A stretch of 64,000 bases of DNA from Escarpia spicata (GCA_963995525.1 CAXEFP010000001.1:1640201-1704200); one strand, 5' to 3'; positions 24,094-38,344 are shown, counted from the first letter of the stretch. Notes: generated by a model not told the origin, from the sequence alone. Made by a program: numbers and translations.

Positions 24094-27000
24094 AAAACAT
24101 CTATTTGGGTAAGACCACATTAAGGATCCTTCCGCCGAAAAAAGTGCACTACAAATACCGTTTTGCTGTGATATGCATTAATTTTTTTCGAACATTTTGA
24201 CATGGGACATGTTTGTCTCGTGAGTACTGAATGTACTGCTGCTTTAGACAAGATAAAACATCAAATGGGGATGAGTTTTCACACCTATAACTTACGTAAT
24301 ATGTTCTTGTAACTTACGTGACGGGGATAAAACGGTAACATGCATTCCGATTTGGGGTTAATCTAGTTATGTGTGTAGCTTGATATCAATCTTGCCTTCG
24401 TGAAGATTTGTAACATGCAAAACATATATTTTGGGTAAGACCACATTAAATATCCTTCCGCCGAAAAAAGTGCATTACAAATACCGTTTTGCTGTGATAT
24501 GCATTAATTTTTTTCGAACACTTTGATATGGGACATGTTTGTCTCGTGAGTACTGAAGGTACTGCTGCTTTAGACAAGATAAAACATCAAATGGGGATGA
24601 GTTTTCACACCTATAACTTACGTAATATGTTCTTGTAACTTACGTGACGGGGATAAAACGGTAACATGCATTCCCATTTGGGGTTAATCTAGTTATGTGT
24701 GTAGCTTGATATCAATCTACCCTTCGTGAAGATTTGTAACATGCAAAACATCTATTTGGGTAAGACCACATTAAGGATCCTTCCGCCGAAAAAAGTGCAC
24801 TACAAATACCGTTTTGCTGTGATATGCATTAATTTTTTTCGAACATTTTGACATGGGACATGTTTGTCTCGTGAGTACTGAATGTACTGCTGCTTTAGAC
24901 AAGATAAAACATCAAATGGGGATGAGTTTTCACACCTATAACTTACGTAATATGTTCTTGTAACTTACGTGACGGGGATAAAACGGTAACATGCATTCCC
25001 ATTTGGGGTTAATCTAGTTATGTGTGTAGCTTGATATCAATCTTGCCTTCGTGAAGATTTGTAACATGCAAAACATATATTTTGGGTAAGACCACATTAA
25101 ATATCCTTCCGCCGAAAAAAGTGCATTACAAATACCGTTTTGCTGTGATATGCATTAATTTTTTTCGAACACTTTGATATGGGACATGTTTGTCTCGTGA
25201 GTACTGAAGGTACTGCTGCTTTAGACAAGATAAAACATCAAATGGGGATGAGTTTTCACACCTATAACTTACCTAATATGTTCTTGTAACTTACGTGACG
25301 GGGATAAAACGGTAACATGCATTCCCATTTGGGGTTAATCTAGTTATGTGTGTAGCTTGATATCAATCTAGCCTTCGTGAAGATTTGTAACGTGCAAAAC
25401 ATCTATTTGGGGTAAGACCACATTAAAGATCCTTCCGCCGAAAAAAGTGCACTACAAATACCGTTTTGCTGTGATATACATTAATTTGTTTCGAACACTT
25501 TGATATGGGACATGTTTGTCTCGTGAGTACTGAAGGTACTGCTGCTTTAGACAAGAAAAAACTTCAAATGGGGATGAGTTTTCACACCTATAACTTACGT
25601 AATATGTTCTTGTAACTTACGTGACGGGGATAAAACGGTAACATGCATTCCCATTTGGGGTTAATCTAGTTATGTGTGTAGCTTGATATCAATCTACCCT
25701 TCGTGAAGATTTGTAACATGCAAAACATCTATTTGGGTAAGACCACATTAAGGATCCTTCCGCCGAAAAAAGTGCACTACAAATACCGTTTTGCTGTGAT
25801 ATGCATTAATTTTTTTCGAACATTTTGACATGGGACATGTTTGTCTCGTGAGTACTGAATGTACTGCTGCTTTAGACAAGATAAAACATCAAATGGGGAT
25901 GAGTTTTCACACCTATAACTTACGTAATATGTTCTTGTAACTTACGTGACGGGGATAAAACGGTAACATGCATTCCGATTTGGGGTTAATCTAGTTATGT
26001 GTGTAGCTTGATATCAATCTTGCCTTCGTGAAGATTTGTAACATGCAAAACATATATTTTGGGTAAGACCACATTAAATATCCTTCCGCCGAAAAAAGTG
26101 CATTACAAATACCGTTTTGCTGTGATATGCATTAATTTTTTTCGAACACTTTGATATGGGACATGTTTGTCTCGTGAGTACTGAAGGTACTGCTGCTTTA
26201 GACAAGATAAAACATCAAATGGGGATGAGTTTTCACACCTATAACTTACGTAATATGTTCTTGTAACTTACGTGACGGGGATAAAACGGTAACATGCATT
26301 CCCATTTGGGGTTAATCTAGTTATGTGTGTAGCTTGATATCAATCTACCCTTCGTGAAGATTTGTAACATGCAAAACATCTATTTGGGTAAGACCACATT
26401 AAGGATCCTTCCGCCGAAAAAAGTGCACTACAAATACCGTTTTGCTGTGATATGCATTAATTTTTTTCGAACATTTTGACATGGGACATGTTTGTCTCGT
26501 GAGTACTGAATGTACTGCTGCTTTAGACAAGATAAAACATCAAATGGGGATGAGTTTTCACACCTATAACTTACGTAATATGTTCTTGTAACTTACGTGA
26601 CGGGGATAAAACGGTAACATGCATTCCCATTTGGGGTTAATCTAGTTATGTGTGTAGCTTGATATCAATCTACCCTTCGTGAAGATTTGTAACATGCAAA
26701 ACATCTATTTGGGTAAGACCACATTAAGGATCCTTCCGCCGAAAAAAGTGCACTACAAATACCGTTTTGCTGTGATATGCATTAATTTTTTTCGAACATT
26801 TTGACATGGGACATGTTTGTCTCGTGAGTACTGAATGTACTGCTGCTTTAGACAAGATAAAACATCAAATGGGGATGAGTTTTCACACCTATAACTTACG
26901 TAATATGTTCTTGTAACTTACGTGACGGGGATAAAACGGTAACATGCATTCCCATTTGGGGTTAATCTAGTTATGTGTGTAGCTTGATATCAATCTTGCC

Positions 27001-28976
27001 TTCGTGAAGATTTGTAACATGCAAAACATATATTTTGGGTAAGACCACATTAAATATCCTTCCGCCGAAAAAAGTGCATTACAAATACCGTTTTGCTGTG
27101 ATATGCATTAATTTTTTTCGAACACTTTGATATGGGACATGTTTGTCTCGTGAGTACTGAAGGTACTGCTGCTTTAGACAAGATAAAACATCAAATGGGG
27201 ATGAGTTTTCACACCTATAACTTACCTAATATGTTCTTGTAACTTACGTGACGGGGATAAAACGGTAACATGCATTCCCATTTGGGGTTAATCTAGTTAT
27301 GTGTGTAGCTTGATATCAATCTAGCCTTCGTGAAGATTTGTAACGTGCAAAACATCTATTTGGGGTAAGACCACATTAAAGATCCTTCCGCCGAAAAAAG
27401 TGCACTACAAATACCGTTTTGCTGTGATATACATTAATTTGTTTCGAACACTTTGATATGGGACATGTTTGTCTCGTGAGTACTGAAGGTACTGCTGCTT
27501 TAGACAAGAAAAAACTTCAAATGGGGATGAGTTTTCACACCTATAACTTACGTAATATGTTCTTGTAACTTACGTGACGGGGATAAAACGGTAACATGCA
27601 TTCCCATTTGGGGTTAATCTAGTTATGTGTGTAGCTTGATATCAATCTACCCTTCGTGAAGATTTGTAACATGCAAAACATCTATTTGGGTAAGACCACA
27701 TTAAGGATCCTTCCGCCGAAAAAAGTGCACTACAAATACCGTTTTGCTGTGATATGCATTAATTTTTTTCGAACATTTTGACATGGGACATGTTTGTCTC
27801 GTGAGTACTGAATGTACTGCTGCTTTAGACAAGATAAAACATCAAATGGGGATGAGTTTTCACACCTATAACTTACGTAATATGTTCTTGTAACTTACGT
27901 GACGGGGATAAAACGGTAACATGCATTCCGATTTGGGGTTAATCTAGTTATGTGTGTAGCTTGATATCAATCTTGCCTTCGTGAAGATTTGTAACATGCA
28001 AAACATATATTTTGGGTAAGACCACATTAAATATCCTTCCGCCGAAAAAAGTGCATTACAAATACCGTTTTGCTGTGATATGCATTAATTTTTTTCGAAC
28101 ACTTTGATATGGGACATGTTTGTCTCGTGAGTACTGAAGGTACTGCTGCTTTAGACAAGATAAAACATCAAATGGGGATGAGTTTTCACACCTATAACTT
28201 ACGTAATATGTTCTTGTAACTTACGTGACGGGGATAAAACGGTAACATGCATTCCCATTTGGGGTTAATCTAGTTATGTGTGTAGCTTGATATCAATCTA
28301 CCCTTCGTGAAGATTTGTAACATGCAAAACATCTATTTGGGTAAGACCACATTAAGGATCCTTCCGCCGAAAAAAGTGCACTACAAATACCGTTTTGCTG
28401 TGATATGCATTAATTTTTTTCGAACATTTTGACATGGGACATGTTTGTCTCGTGAGTACTGAATGTACTGCTGCTTTAGACAAGATAAAACATCAAATGG
28501 GGATGAGTTTTCACACCTATAACTTACGTAATATGTTCTTGTAACTTACGTGACGGGGATAAAACGGTAACATGCATTCCCATTTGGGGTTAATCTAGTT
28601 ATGTGTGTAGCTTGATATCAATCTTGCCTTCGTGAAGATTTGTAACATGCAAAACATATATTTTGGGTAAGACCACATTAAATATCCTTCCGCCGAAAAA
28701 AGTGCATTACAAATACCGTTTTGCTGTGATATGCATTAATTTTTTTCGAACACTTTGATATGGGACATGTTTGTCTCGTGAGTACTGAAGGTACTGCTGC
28801 TTTAGACAAGATAAAACATCAAATGGGGATGAGTTTTCACACCTATAACTTACCTAATATGTTCTTGTAACTTACGTGACGGGGATAAAACGGTAACATG
28901 CATTCCCATTTGGGGTTAATCTAGTTATGTGTGTAGCTTGATATCAATCTAGCCTTCGTGAAGATTTGTAACGTGC
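24094..28976 (+). repeat. 5/6-mer HOR marked by CATTCCGATTTGG
   Basis: The marker CATTCCGATTTGG has its G at 24349, 25977 and 27930. Copies start at 24094 (five units, 1628 bp), 25722 (six units, 1953 bp) and 27675 (four units before divergence). The order is E(CCGATT), A, E, A(CCTAA), G-like with AAAGATCCTT; the six-unit copy has one additional class E unit near 26693 to 27018. This is a direct picture of gain or loss of one unit. Confidence 0.85.
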
Positions 28977-31909
28977 AAAACATCTATTTGGGGTAAGACC
29001 ACATTAAAGATCCTTCCGCCGAAAAAAGTGCACTACAAATACCGTTTTGCTGTGATATGCATTAATTTTTTTTGAACACTTTGATATGGGACATGTTTGT
29101 CTCGTGAGTACTGAAGGTACTGCTGCTTTAGACAAGAAAAAACTTCAAATGGGGATGAGTTTTCACACCTATAACTTACGTAATATGTTCTTGTAACTTA
29201 CGTGACGGGGATAAAACGGTAACATGCATTCCCATTTGGGGTTAATCTAGTTATGTGTGTAGCTTGATATCAATCTACCCTTCGTGAAGATTTGTAACAT
29301 GCAAAACATCTATTTGGGGTAAGACCACATTAAGGATCCTTCCGCCGAAAAAAGTGCACTACAAATACCGTTTTGCTGTGATATGCATTAATTTTTTTCG
29401 AACACTTTGATATGGGACATGTTTGTCTCGTGAGTACTGAAGGTACTGCTGCTTTAGACAAGAAAAAACTTCAAATGGGGATGAGTTTTCACACCTATAA
29501 CTTACGTAATATGTTCTTGTAACTTACGTGACGGGGATAAAACGGTAACATGCATTCCCATTTGGGGTTAATCTAGTTATGTGTGTAGCTTGATATCAAT
29601 CTAGCCTTCGTGAAGATTTGTAACATGCAAAACATATATTTGGGGTAAGACCACATTAAGGATCCTTCCGCCGAAAAAACTGCACTACAAATACCGTTTT
29701 GCTGTGATATGCATTAATTTTTTTCGAACATTTTGACATGGAACATGTTTGTCTCGTGAGTACTGAATGCACTGCTGCTTTAGACAAGATAAAACATCAA
29801 ATGGGGATGAGTTTTCACACCTATAACTTACGTAATATGTTCTTGTAACTTACGTGACGGGGATAAAACGGTAACATGCATTCCCATTTGGGGTTAATCT
29901 AGTTATGTGTGTAGCTTGATATCAATCTACCCTTCGTGAAGATTTGTAACATGCAAAACATCTATTTGGGGTAAGACCACATTAAGGATCCTTCCGCCGA
30001 AAAAAGTGCACTACAAATACCGTTTTGCTGTGATATGCATTAATTTTTTTCGAACACTTTGATATGGGACATGTTTGTCTCGTGAGTACTGAAGGTACTG
30101 CTGCTTTAGACAAGAAAAAACTTCAAATGGGGATGAGTTTTCACACCTATAACTTACGTAATATGTTCTTGTAACTTACGTGACGGGGATAAAACGGTAA
30201 CATGCATTCCCATTTGGGGTTAATCTAGTTATGTGTATAGCTTGATATCAATCTAGCCTTCGTGAAGATTTGTAACATGCAAAACATATATTTGGGGTAA
30301 GACCACATTAAGGATCCTTCCGCCGAAAAAACTGCACTACAAATACCGTTTTGCTGTGATATGCATTAATTTTTTTCGAACATTTTGACATGGGACATGT
30401 TTGTCTCGTGAGTACTGAATGTACTGCTGCTTTAGACAAGATAAAACATCAAATGGGGATGAGTTTTCACACCTATAACTTACGTAATATGTTCTTGTAA
30501 CTTACGTGACGGGGATAAAACGGTAACATGCATTCCCATTTGGGGTTAATCTAGTTATGTGTGTAGCTTGATATCAATCTACCCTTCGTGAAGATTTGTA
30601 ACATGCAAAACATCTATTTGGGGTAAGACCACATTAAGGATCCTTCCGCCGAAAAAAGTGCACTACAAATACCGTTTTGCTCTGATTTGCATTAATTTTT
30701 TTCGAAAACTTTGATATGGGACATGTTTGTCTCGTGAGTACTGAAGGTACTGCTGCTTTAGACAAGAAAAAACTTCAAATGGGGATGAGTTTTCACACCT
30801 ATAACTTACGTAATATGTTCTTGTAACTTACGTGACGGGGATAAAACGGTAACATGCATTCCCATTTGGGGTTAATCTAGTTATGTGTGTAGCTTGATAT
30901 CAATCTAGCCTTCGTGAAGATTTGTAACGTGCAAAACATCTATTTGGGGTAAGACCACATTAAAGATCATTCCGCCGAAAAAAGTGCACTACAAATACCG
31001 TTTTGCTGTGATATACATTAATTTGTTTCGAACACTTTGATATGGGACATGTTTGTCTCGTGAGTACTGAAGGTACTGCTGCTTTAGACAAGAAAAAACT
31101 TCAAATGGGGATGAGTTTTCACACCTATAACTTACGTAATATGTTCTTGTAACTTACGTGACGGGGATAAAACGGTAACATGCATTCCCATTTGGGGTTA
31201 ATCTAGTTATGTGTGTAGCTTGATATCAATCTACCCTTCGTGAAGATTTGTAACATGAAAAACATCTATTTGGGTAAGACCACATTAAGGATCCTTCCGC
31301 CGAAAAAAGTGCACTACAAATACCGTTTTGCTGTGATATGCATTAATTTTTTTCGAACATTTTGACATGGGACATGTTTGTCTCGTGAGTACTGAATGTA
31401 CTGCTGCTTTAGACAAGATAAAACATCAAATGGGGATGAGTTTTCACACCTATAACTTACGTAATATGTTCTTGTAACTTACGTGACGGGGATAAAACGG
31501 TAACATGCATTCCCATTTGGGGTTAATCTAGTTATGTGTGTAGCTTGATATCAATCTAGCCTTCGTGAAGATTTGTAACGTGCAAAACATCTATTTGGGG
31601 TAAGACCACATTAAAGATCATTCCGCCGAAAAAAGTGCAATACAAATACCGTTTTGCTGTGATATACATTAATTTGTTTCGAACACTTTGCTATGGGACA
31701 TGTTTGTCTCGTGAGTACTGAAGGTACTGCTGCTTTAGACAAGAAAAAACTTCAAATGGGGATGAGTTTTCACACCTATAACTTACGTAATATGTTCTTG
31801 TAACTTACGTGACGGGGATAAAACGGTAACATGCATTCCCATTTGGGGTTAATCTAGTTATGTGTGTAGCTTGATATCAATCTACCCTTCGTGAAGATTT
31901 CTAACATGC
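28000..31909 (+). repeat. Twelve-unit block, copy 2 of the long-range duplication
   Basis: The order is A, E, A(CCTAA), B, C, D, C, D, F, G, E, G, and the last G has the rare CTTTGCTATGG seen at 10851. It matches 7814 to 11071 with an extra C-D pair (652 bp). Local private changes include GGAACATG and GAATGCACTG near 29740 to 29770, GTGTATAGC near 30235, TGCTCTGATT near 30680, ACATGAAAAAC near 31255 and GTGCAATAC near 31637. Confidence 0.75.
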
Positions 31910-32560
31910 AAAACATCTATTTGGGTAAGACCACATTAAGGATCCTTCCGCCGAAAAAAGTGCACTACAAATACCGTTTTGCTGTGATATGCATTAATTT
32001 TTTTCGAACATTTTGACATGGGACATGTTTGTCTCGTGAGTACTGAATGTACTGCTGCTTTAGACAAGATAAAACATCAAATGGGGATGAGTTTTCACAC
32101 CTATAACTTACGTAATATGTTCTTGTAACTTACGTGACGGGGATAAAACGGTAACATGCATTCCCATTTGGGGTTAATCTAGTTATGTGTGTAGCTTGAT
32201 ATCAATCTAGCCTTCGTGAAGATTTGTAACGTGCAAAACATCTATTTGGGGTAAGACCACATTAAAGATCATTCCGCCGAAAAAAGTGCACTACAAATAC
32301 CGTTTTGCTGTGATATACATTAATTTGTTTCGAACACTTTGATATGGGACATGTTTGTCTCGTGAGTACTGAAGGTACTGCTGCTTTAGACAAGAAAAAA
32401 CTTCAAATGGGGATGAGTTTTCACACCTATAACTTACGTAATATGTTCTTGTAACTTACGTGACGGGGATAAAACGGTAACATGCATTCCCATTTGGGGT
32501 TAATCTAGTTATGTGTGTAGCTTGATATCAATCTACCCTTCGTGAAGATTTGTAACATGC
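31910..32560 (+). repeat. One E-G dimer between blocks
   Basis: A class E unit (GATTTCTAACATGC at its left edge, private) and a class G unit. They continue the E-G alternation of the preceding block and lead into the octamer. Confidence 0.65.
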
Positions 32561-35500
32561 AAAACATCTATTTGGGTAAGACCACATTAAGGATCCTTCC
32601 GCCGAAAAAAGTGCACTACAAATACCGTTTTGCTGTGATATGCATTAATTGTTTTTGAACATTTTGACATGGGACATGTTTGTCTCGTGAGTACTGAATG
32701 TACTGCTGCTTTAGACAAGATAAAACATCAAATGGGGATGAGTTTTCACACCTATAACTTACGTAATATGTTCTTGTAACTTACGTGACGGGGATAAAAC
32801 GGTAACATGCATTCCCATTTGGGGTTAATCTAGTTATGTGTGTAGCTTGATATCAATCTAGCCTTCGTGAAGATTTGTAACGTGCAAAACATCTATTTGG
32901 GGTAAGACCACATTAAAGATCATTCCGCCGAAAAAAGTGCACTACAAATACCGTTTTGCTGAGATATACATTAATTTGTTTCGAACACTTTGATATGGGA
33001 CATGTTTGTCTCGTGAGTACTGAAGGTACTGCTGCTTTAGACAAGAAAAAACTTCAAATGGGGATGAGTTTTCACACCTATAACTTACGTAATATGTTCT
33101 TGTAACTTACGTGACGGGGATAAAACGGTAACATGCATTCCCATTTGGGGTTAATCTAGTCATGTGTGTAGCTTGATATCAATCTAGCCTTCGTGAAGAT
33201 TTGTAACATGCAAAACATCTATTTGGGGTAAGACCACATTAAGGATCCTTCCGCCGAAAAAACTGCACTACAAATACCGTTTTGCTGTGATATGCATTAA
33301 TTTTTTTCGAACATTTTGACATGGGACATGTTTGTCTCGTGAGTACTGAATGTACTGCTGCTTTAGACAAGATAAAACATCAAATGGGGATGAGTTTTCA
33401 CACCTATAACTTACGTAATATGTTCTTGTAACTTACGTGACGGGGATAAAACGGTAACATGCATTCCCATTTGGGGTTAATCTAGTTATGTGTGTAGCTT
33501 GATATCAATCTAGCCTTCGTGAAGATTTGTAACGTGCAAAACATCTATTTGGGGTAAGACCACATTAAAGATCATTCCGCCGAAAAAAATGCACTACAAA
33601 TACCGTTTTGCTGTGATATACATTAATTTGTTTCGAACACTTTGATATGGGACATGTTTGTCTCGTGAGTACTGAAGGTACTGCTGCTTTAGACAAGAAA
33701 AAACTTCAAATGGGGATGAGTTTTCACACCTATAACTTACGTAATATGTTCTTGTAACTTATGTGACGGGGATAAAACGGTAACATGCATTCCCATTTGG
33801 GGTTAATCTAGTTATGTGTGTAGCTTGATATCAATCTACCCTTCGTGAAGATTTGTAACATGCAAAACATCTATTTGGGTAAGACCACATTAAGGATCCT
33901 TCCGCCGAAAAAAGTGCACTACAAATACCGTTTTGCTGTGATATGCATTAATTTGTTTCGAACATTTTGACATGGGACATGTTTGTCTCGTGAGTACTGA
34001 ATGTACTGCTGCTTTAGACAAGATAAAACATCAAATGGGGATGAGTTTTCACACCTATAACTTACGTAATATGTTCTTGTAACTTACGTGACGGGGATAA
34101 AACGGTAACATGCATTCCCATTTGGGGTTAATCTAGTTATGTGTGTAGCTTGATATCAATCTTGCCTTCGTGAAGATTTGTAACATGCAAAACATATATT
34201 TGGGGTAAGACCACATTAAATATCCTTCCGCCGAAAAAAATGCATTACAAATACGGTTTTGCTGTGATATGCATTAATTTTTTTCGAACACTTTGATATG
34301 GGACATGTTTGTCTCGTGAGTACTGAAGGTACTGCTGCTTTAGACAAGATAAAACATCAAATGGGGATGAGTTTTCACACCTATAACTTACCTAATATGT
34401 TCTTGTAACTTACGTGACGGGGATAAAACGGTAACATGCATTCCCATTTGGGGTTAATCTAGTTATGTGTGTAGCTTGATATCAATCTAGCCTTCGTGAA
34501 GATTTGTAACGTGCAAAACATCTATTTGGGGTAAGACCACATTAAAGATCCTTCCGCCGAAAAAAGTGCACTACAAATACCGTTTTGCTGTGATATGCAT
34601 TAATTTTTTTCGAACACTTTGATATGGGACATGTTTGTCTCGTGAGTACTGAAGGTACTGCTGCTTTAGACAAGATAAAACATCAAATGGGGATGAGTTT
34701 TCACACCTATAACTTACGTAATATGTTCTTGTAACTTACGTGACGGGGATAAAACGGTAACATGCATTCCCATTTGGGGTTAATCTAGTTATGTGTGTAG
34801 CTTGATATCAATCTAGCCTTCGTGAAGATTTGTAACGTGCAAAACATCTATTTGGGGTCAGACCACATTAAAGATCCTTCCGCCGAAAAAAGTGCACTAC
34901 AAATACCGTTTTGCTGTGATATGCATTAATTTTTTTCGAACACTTTGATATGGGACATGTTTGTCTCGTGAGTACTGAAGGTACTGCTGCTTTAGACAAG
35001 AAAAAACTTCAAATGGGGATGAGTTTTCACACCTATAACTTACGTAATATGTTCTTGTAACTTACGTGACGGGGATAAAACGGTAACATGCATTCCCATT
35101 TGGGGTTAATCTAGTTATGTGTGTAGCTTGATATCAATCTACCCTTCGTGAAGATTTGTAACATGCAAAACATCTATTTGGGTAAGACCACATTAAGGAT
35201 CCTTCCGCCGAAAAAAGTGCACTACAAATACCGTTTTGCTGTGATATGCATTAATTGTTTTTGAACATTTTGACATGGGACATGTTTGTCTCGTGAGTAC
35301 TGAATGTACTGCTGCTTTAGACAAGATAAAACATCAAATGGGGATGAGTTTTCACACCTATAACTTACGTAATATGTTCTTGTAACTTACGTGACGGGGA
35401 TAAAACGGTAACATGCATTCCCATTTGGGGTTAATCTAGTTATGTGTGTAGCTTGATATCAATCTAGCCTTCGTGAAGATTTGTAACGTGCAAAACATCT

Positions 35501-37772
35501 ATTTGGGGTAAGACCACATTAAAGATCATTCCGCCGAAAAAAGTGCACTACAAATACCGTTTTGCTGTGATATACATTAATTAGTTTCGAACACTTTGAT
35601 ATGGGACATGTTTGTCTCGTGAGTACTGAAGGTACTGCTGCTTTAGACAAGAAAAAACTTCAAATGGGGATGAGTTTTCACACCTATAACTTACGTAATA
35701 TGTTCTTGTAACTTACGTGACGGGGATAAAACGGTAACATGCATTCCCATTTGGGGTTAATCTAGTCATGTGTGTAGCTTGATATCAATCTAGCCTTCGT
35801 GAAGATTTGTAACATGCAAAACATCTATTTGGGGTAAGACCACATTAAGGATCCTTCCGCCGAAAAAACTGCACTACAAATACCGTTTTGCTGTGATATG
35901 CATTAATTTTTTTCGAACATTTTGACATGGGACATGTTTGTCTCGTGAGTACTGAATGTACTGCTGCTTTAGACAAGATAAAACATCAAATGGGGATGAG
36001 TTTTCACACCTATAACTTACGTAATATGTTCTTGTAACTTACGTGACGGGGATAAAACGGTAACATGCATTCCCATTTGGGGTTAATCTAGTTATGTGTG
36101 TAGCTTGATATCAATCTAGCCTTCGTGAAGATTTGTAACGTGCAAAACATCTATTTGGGGTAAGACCACATTAAAGATCATTCCGCCGAAAAAAATGCAC
36201 TACAAATACCGTTTTGCTGTGATATACATTAATTTGTTTCGAACACTTTGATATGGGACATGTTTGTCTCGTGAGTACTGAAGGTACTGCTGCTTTAGAC
36301 AAGAAAAAACTTCAAATGGGGATGAGTTTTCACACCTATAACTTACGTAATATGTTCTTGTAACTTATGTGACGGGGATAAAACGGTAACATGCATTCCC
36401 ATTTGGGGTTAATCTAGTTATGTGTGTAGCTTGATATCAATCTACCCTTCGTGAAGATTTGTAACATGCAAAACATCTATTTGGGTAAGACCACATTAAG
36501 GATCCTTCCGCCGAAAAAAGTGCACTACAAATACCGTTTTGCTGTGATATGCATTAATTTGTTTCGAACATTTTGACATGGGACATGTTTGTCTCGTGAG
36601 TACTGAATGTACTGCTGCTTTAGACAAGATAAAACATCAAATGGGGATGAGTTTTCACACCTATAACTTACGTAATATGTTCTTGTAACTTACGTGACGG
36701 GGATAAAACGGTAACATGCATTCCCATTTGGGGTTAATCTAGTTATGTGTGTAGCTTGATATCAATCTTGCCTTCGTGAAGATTTGTAACATGCAAAACA
36801 TATATTTGGGGTAAGACCACATTAAATATCCTTCCGCCGAAAAAAGTGCATTACAAATACGGTTTTGCTGTGATATGCATTAATTTTTTTCGAACACTTT
36901 GATATGGGACATGTTTGTCTCGTGAGTACTGAAGGTACTGCTGCTTTAGACAAGATAAAACATCAAATGGGGATGAGTTTTCACACCTATAACTTACCTA
37001 ATATGTTCTTGTAACTTACGTGACGGGGATAAAACGGTAACATGCATTCCCATTTGGGGTTAATCTAGTTATGTGTGTAGCTTGATATCAATCTAGCCTT
37101 CGTGAAGATTTGTAACGTGCAAAACATCTATTTGGGGTAAGACCACATTAAAGATCCTTCCGCCGAAAAAAGTGCACTACAAATACCGTTTTGCTGTGAT
37201 ATGCATTAATTTTTTTCGAACACTTTGATATGGGACATGTTTGTCTCGTGAGTACTGAAGGTACTGCTGCTTTAGACAAGATAAAACATCAAATGGGGAT
37301 GAGTTTTCACACCTATAACTTACGTAATATGTTCTTGTAACTTACGTGACGGGGATAAAACGGTAACATGCATTCCCATTTGGGGTTAATCTAGTTATGT
37401 GTGTAGCTTGATATCAATCTAGCCTTCGTGAAGATTTGTAACGTGCAAAACATATATTTGGGGTCAGACCACATTAAAGATCCTTCCGCCGAAAAAAGTG
37501 CACTACAAATACCGTTTTGCTGTGATATGCATTAATTTTTTTCGAACACTTTGATATGGGACATGTTTGTCTCGTGAGTACTGAAGGTACTGCTGCTTTA
37601 GACAAGAAAAAACTTCAAATGGGGATGAGTTTTCACACCTATAACTTACGTAATATGTTCTTGTAACTTACGTGACGGGGATAAAACGGTAACATGCATT
37701 CCCATTTGGGGTTAATCTAGTTATGTGTGTAGCTTGATATCAATCTAGCCTTCGTGAAGATTTGTAACATGC
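32561..37772 (+). repeat. Octameric HOR, period 2606 bp, two copies
   Basis: Copies run 32561 to 35166 and 35167 to 37772. Four rare marks recur exactly 2606 bp apart: CTAGTCATGTG (33161, 35767), CTTATGTGAC (33762, 36368), TACGGTTTT (34255, 36861) and GGGGTCAGACC (34859, 37465). The order is E', G, D, G, an E-like unit with TTTGTTTCGAACATTTT, A(CCTAA), an AAAGATCC unit with AGATAAAACATC, and an AAAGATCC unit with AGAAAAAACTTC. Confidence 0.9.
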
Positions 37773-38128
37773 AAAACATCTATTTGGGGTAAGACCACAT
37801 TAAGGATCCTTCCGCCGAAAAAACTGCACTACAAAATACCGTTTTGTTGTGATATGCATTAATTTTTTTCGAACATTTTGACATGGGACATGTTTGTCTC
37901 GTGAGTACTGAATGTACTGCTGCTTTAGACAAGATAAAACATCAAATGGGGATGAGTTTTCACACCTATAACTTACGTAATATGTTCTTGTAACTTACGT
38001 GACGGGGATAAAACGGTAACATGCATTTCCATTTGGGATTAATCTAGTTATGTGTGTAGCTTGATATCAATCTAGCCTTCGTGAAGATTTGTAACGTGCA
38101 AAACATCTATTTGGGGTAAGACCACATT

Positions 38129-38138
38129 AAGGATCCTT
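38129..38138. other. 10-bp palindrome AAGGATCCTT in the monomer
   Basis: A perfect palindrome at unit positions 30 to 39, containing a BamHI site. It is present in many units but is one of the most variable sites between classes: AAAGATCCTT, AAATATCCTT and AAAGATCATT replace it in classes B, A and G. A BamHI digest of the array would therefore not give a pure 326-bp ladder; the fragment pattern would reflect the class order. Confidence 0.85.
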
Positions 38139-38149
38139 CCGCCGAAAAA

Positions 38150-38157
38150 AGTGCACT
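38150..38157. other. 8-bp palindrome AGTGCACT
   Basis: A perfect palindrome at unit positions 51 to 58 just after the A6 run. It is kept in most classes, but becomes CTGCACT in class D (for example near 9495), GTGCATT in class A, and GTGCTCT in units near 54445, 56400 and 60310. No binding protein can be assigned. Confidence 0.75.
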
Positions 38158-38162
38158 ACAAA

Positions 38163-38344
38163 TACCGTTTTGCTGTGATATGCATTAATTTTTTTCGAAC
38201 ATTTTGACATGGGACATGTTTGTCTCGTGAGTACTGAATGTACTGCTGCTTTAGACAAGATAAAACATCAAATGGGGATGAGTTTTCACACCTATAACTT
38301 ACGTAATATGTTCTTGTAACTTACGTGACGGGGATAAAACGGTA
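38163..38344. repeat. Perfect 9-bp inverted repeat TACCGTTTT / AAAACGGTA, 164-bp spacer
   Basis: The left arm is at 38163 to 38171 and the right arm at 38336 to 38344 (unit positions 64 to 72 and 237 to 245). The arms are exact reverse complements. The spacer of 164 bp is half a unit, so the arms recur with alternating polarity about every 165 bp along the array. Rare units break the left arm: TACGGTTTT near 34252 and 36858, and TACAGTTTT near 59341. Confidence 0.7.
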
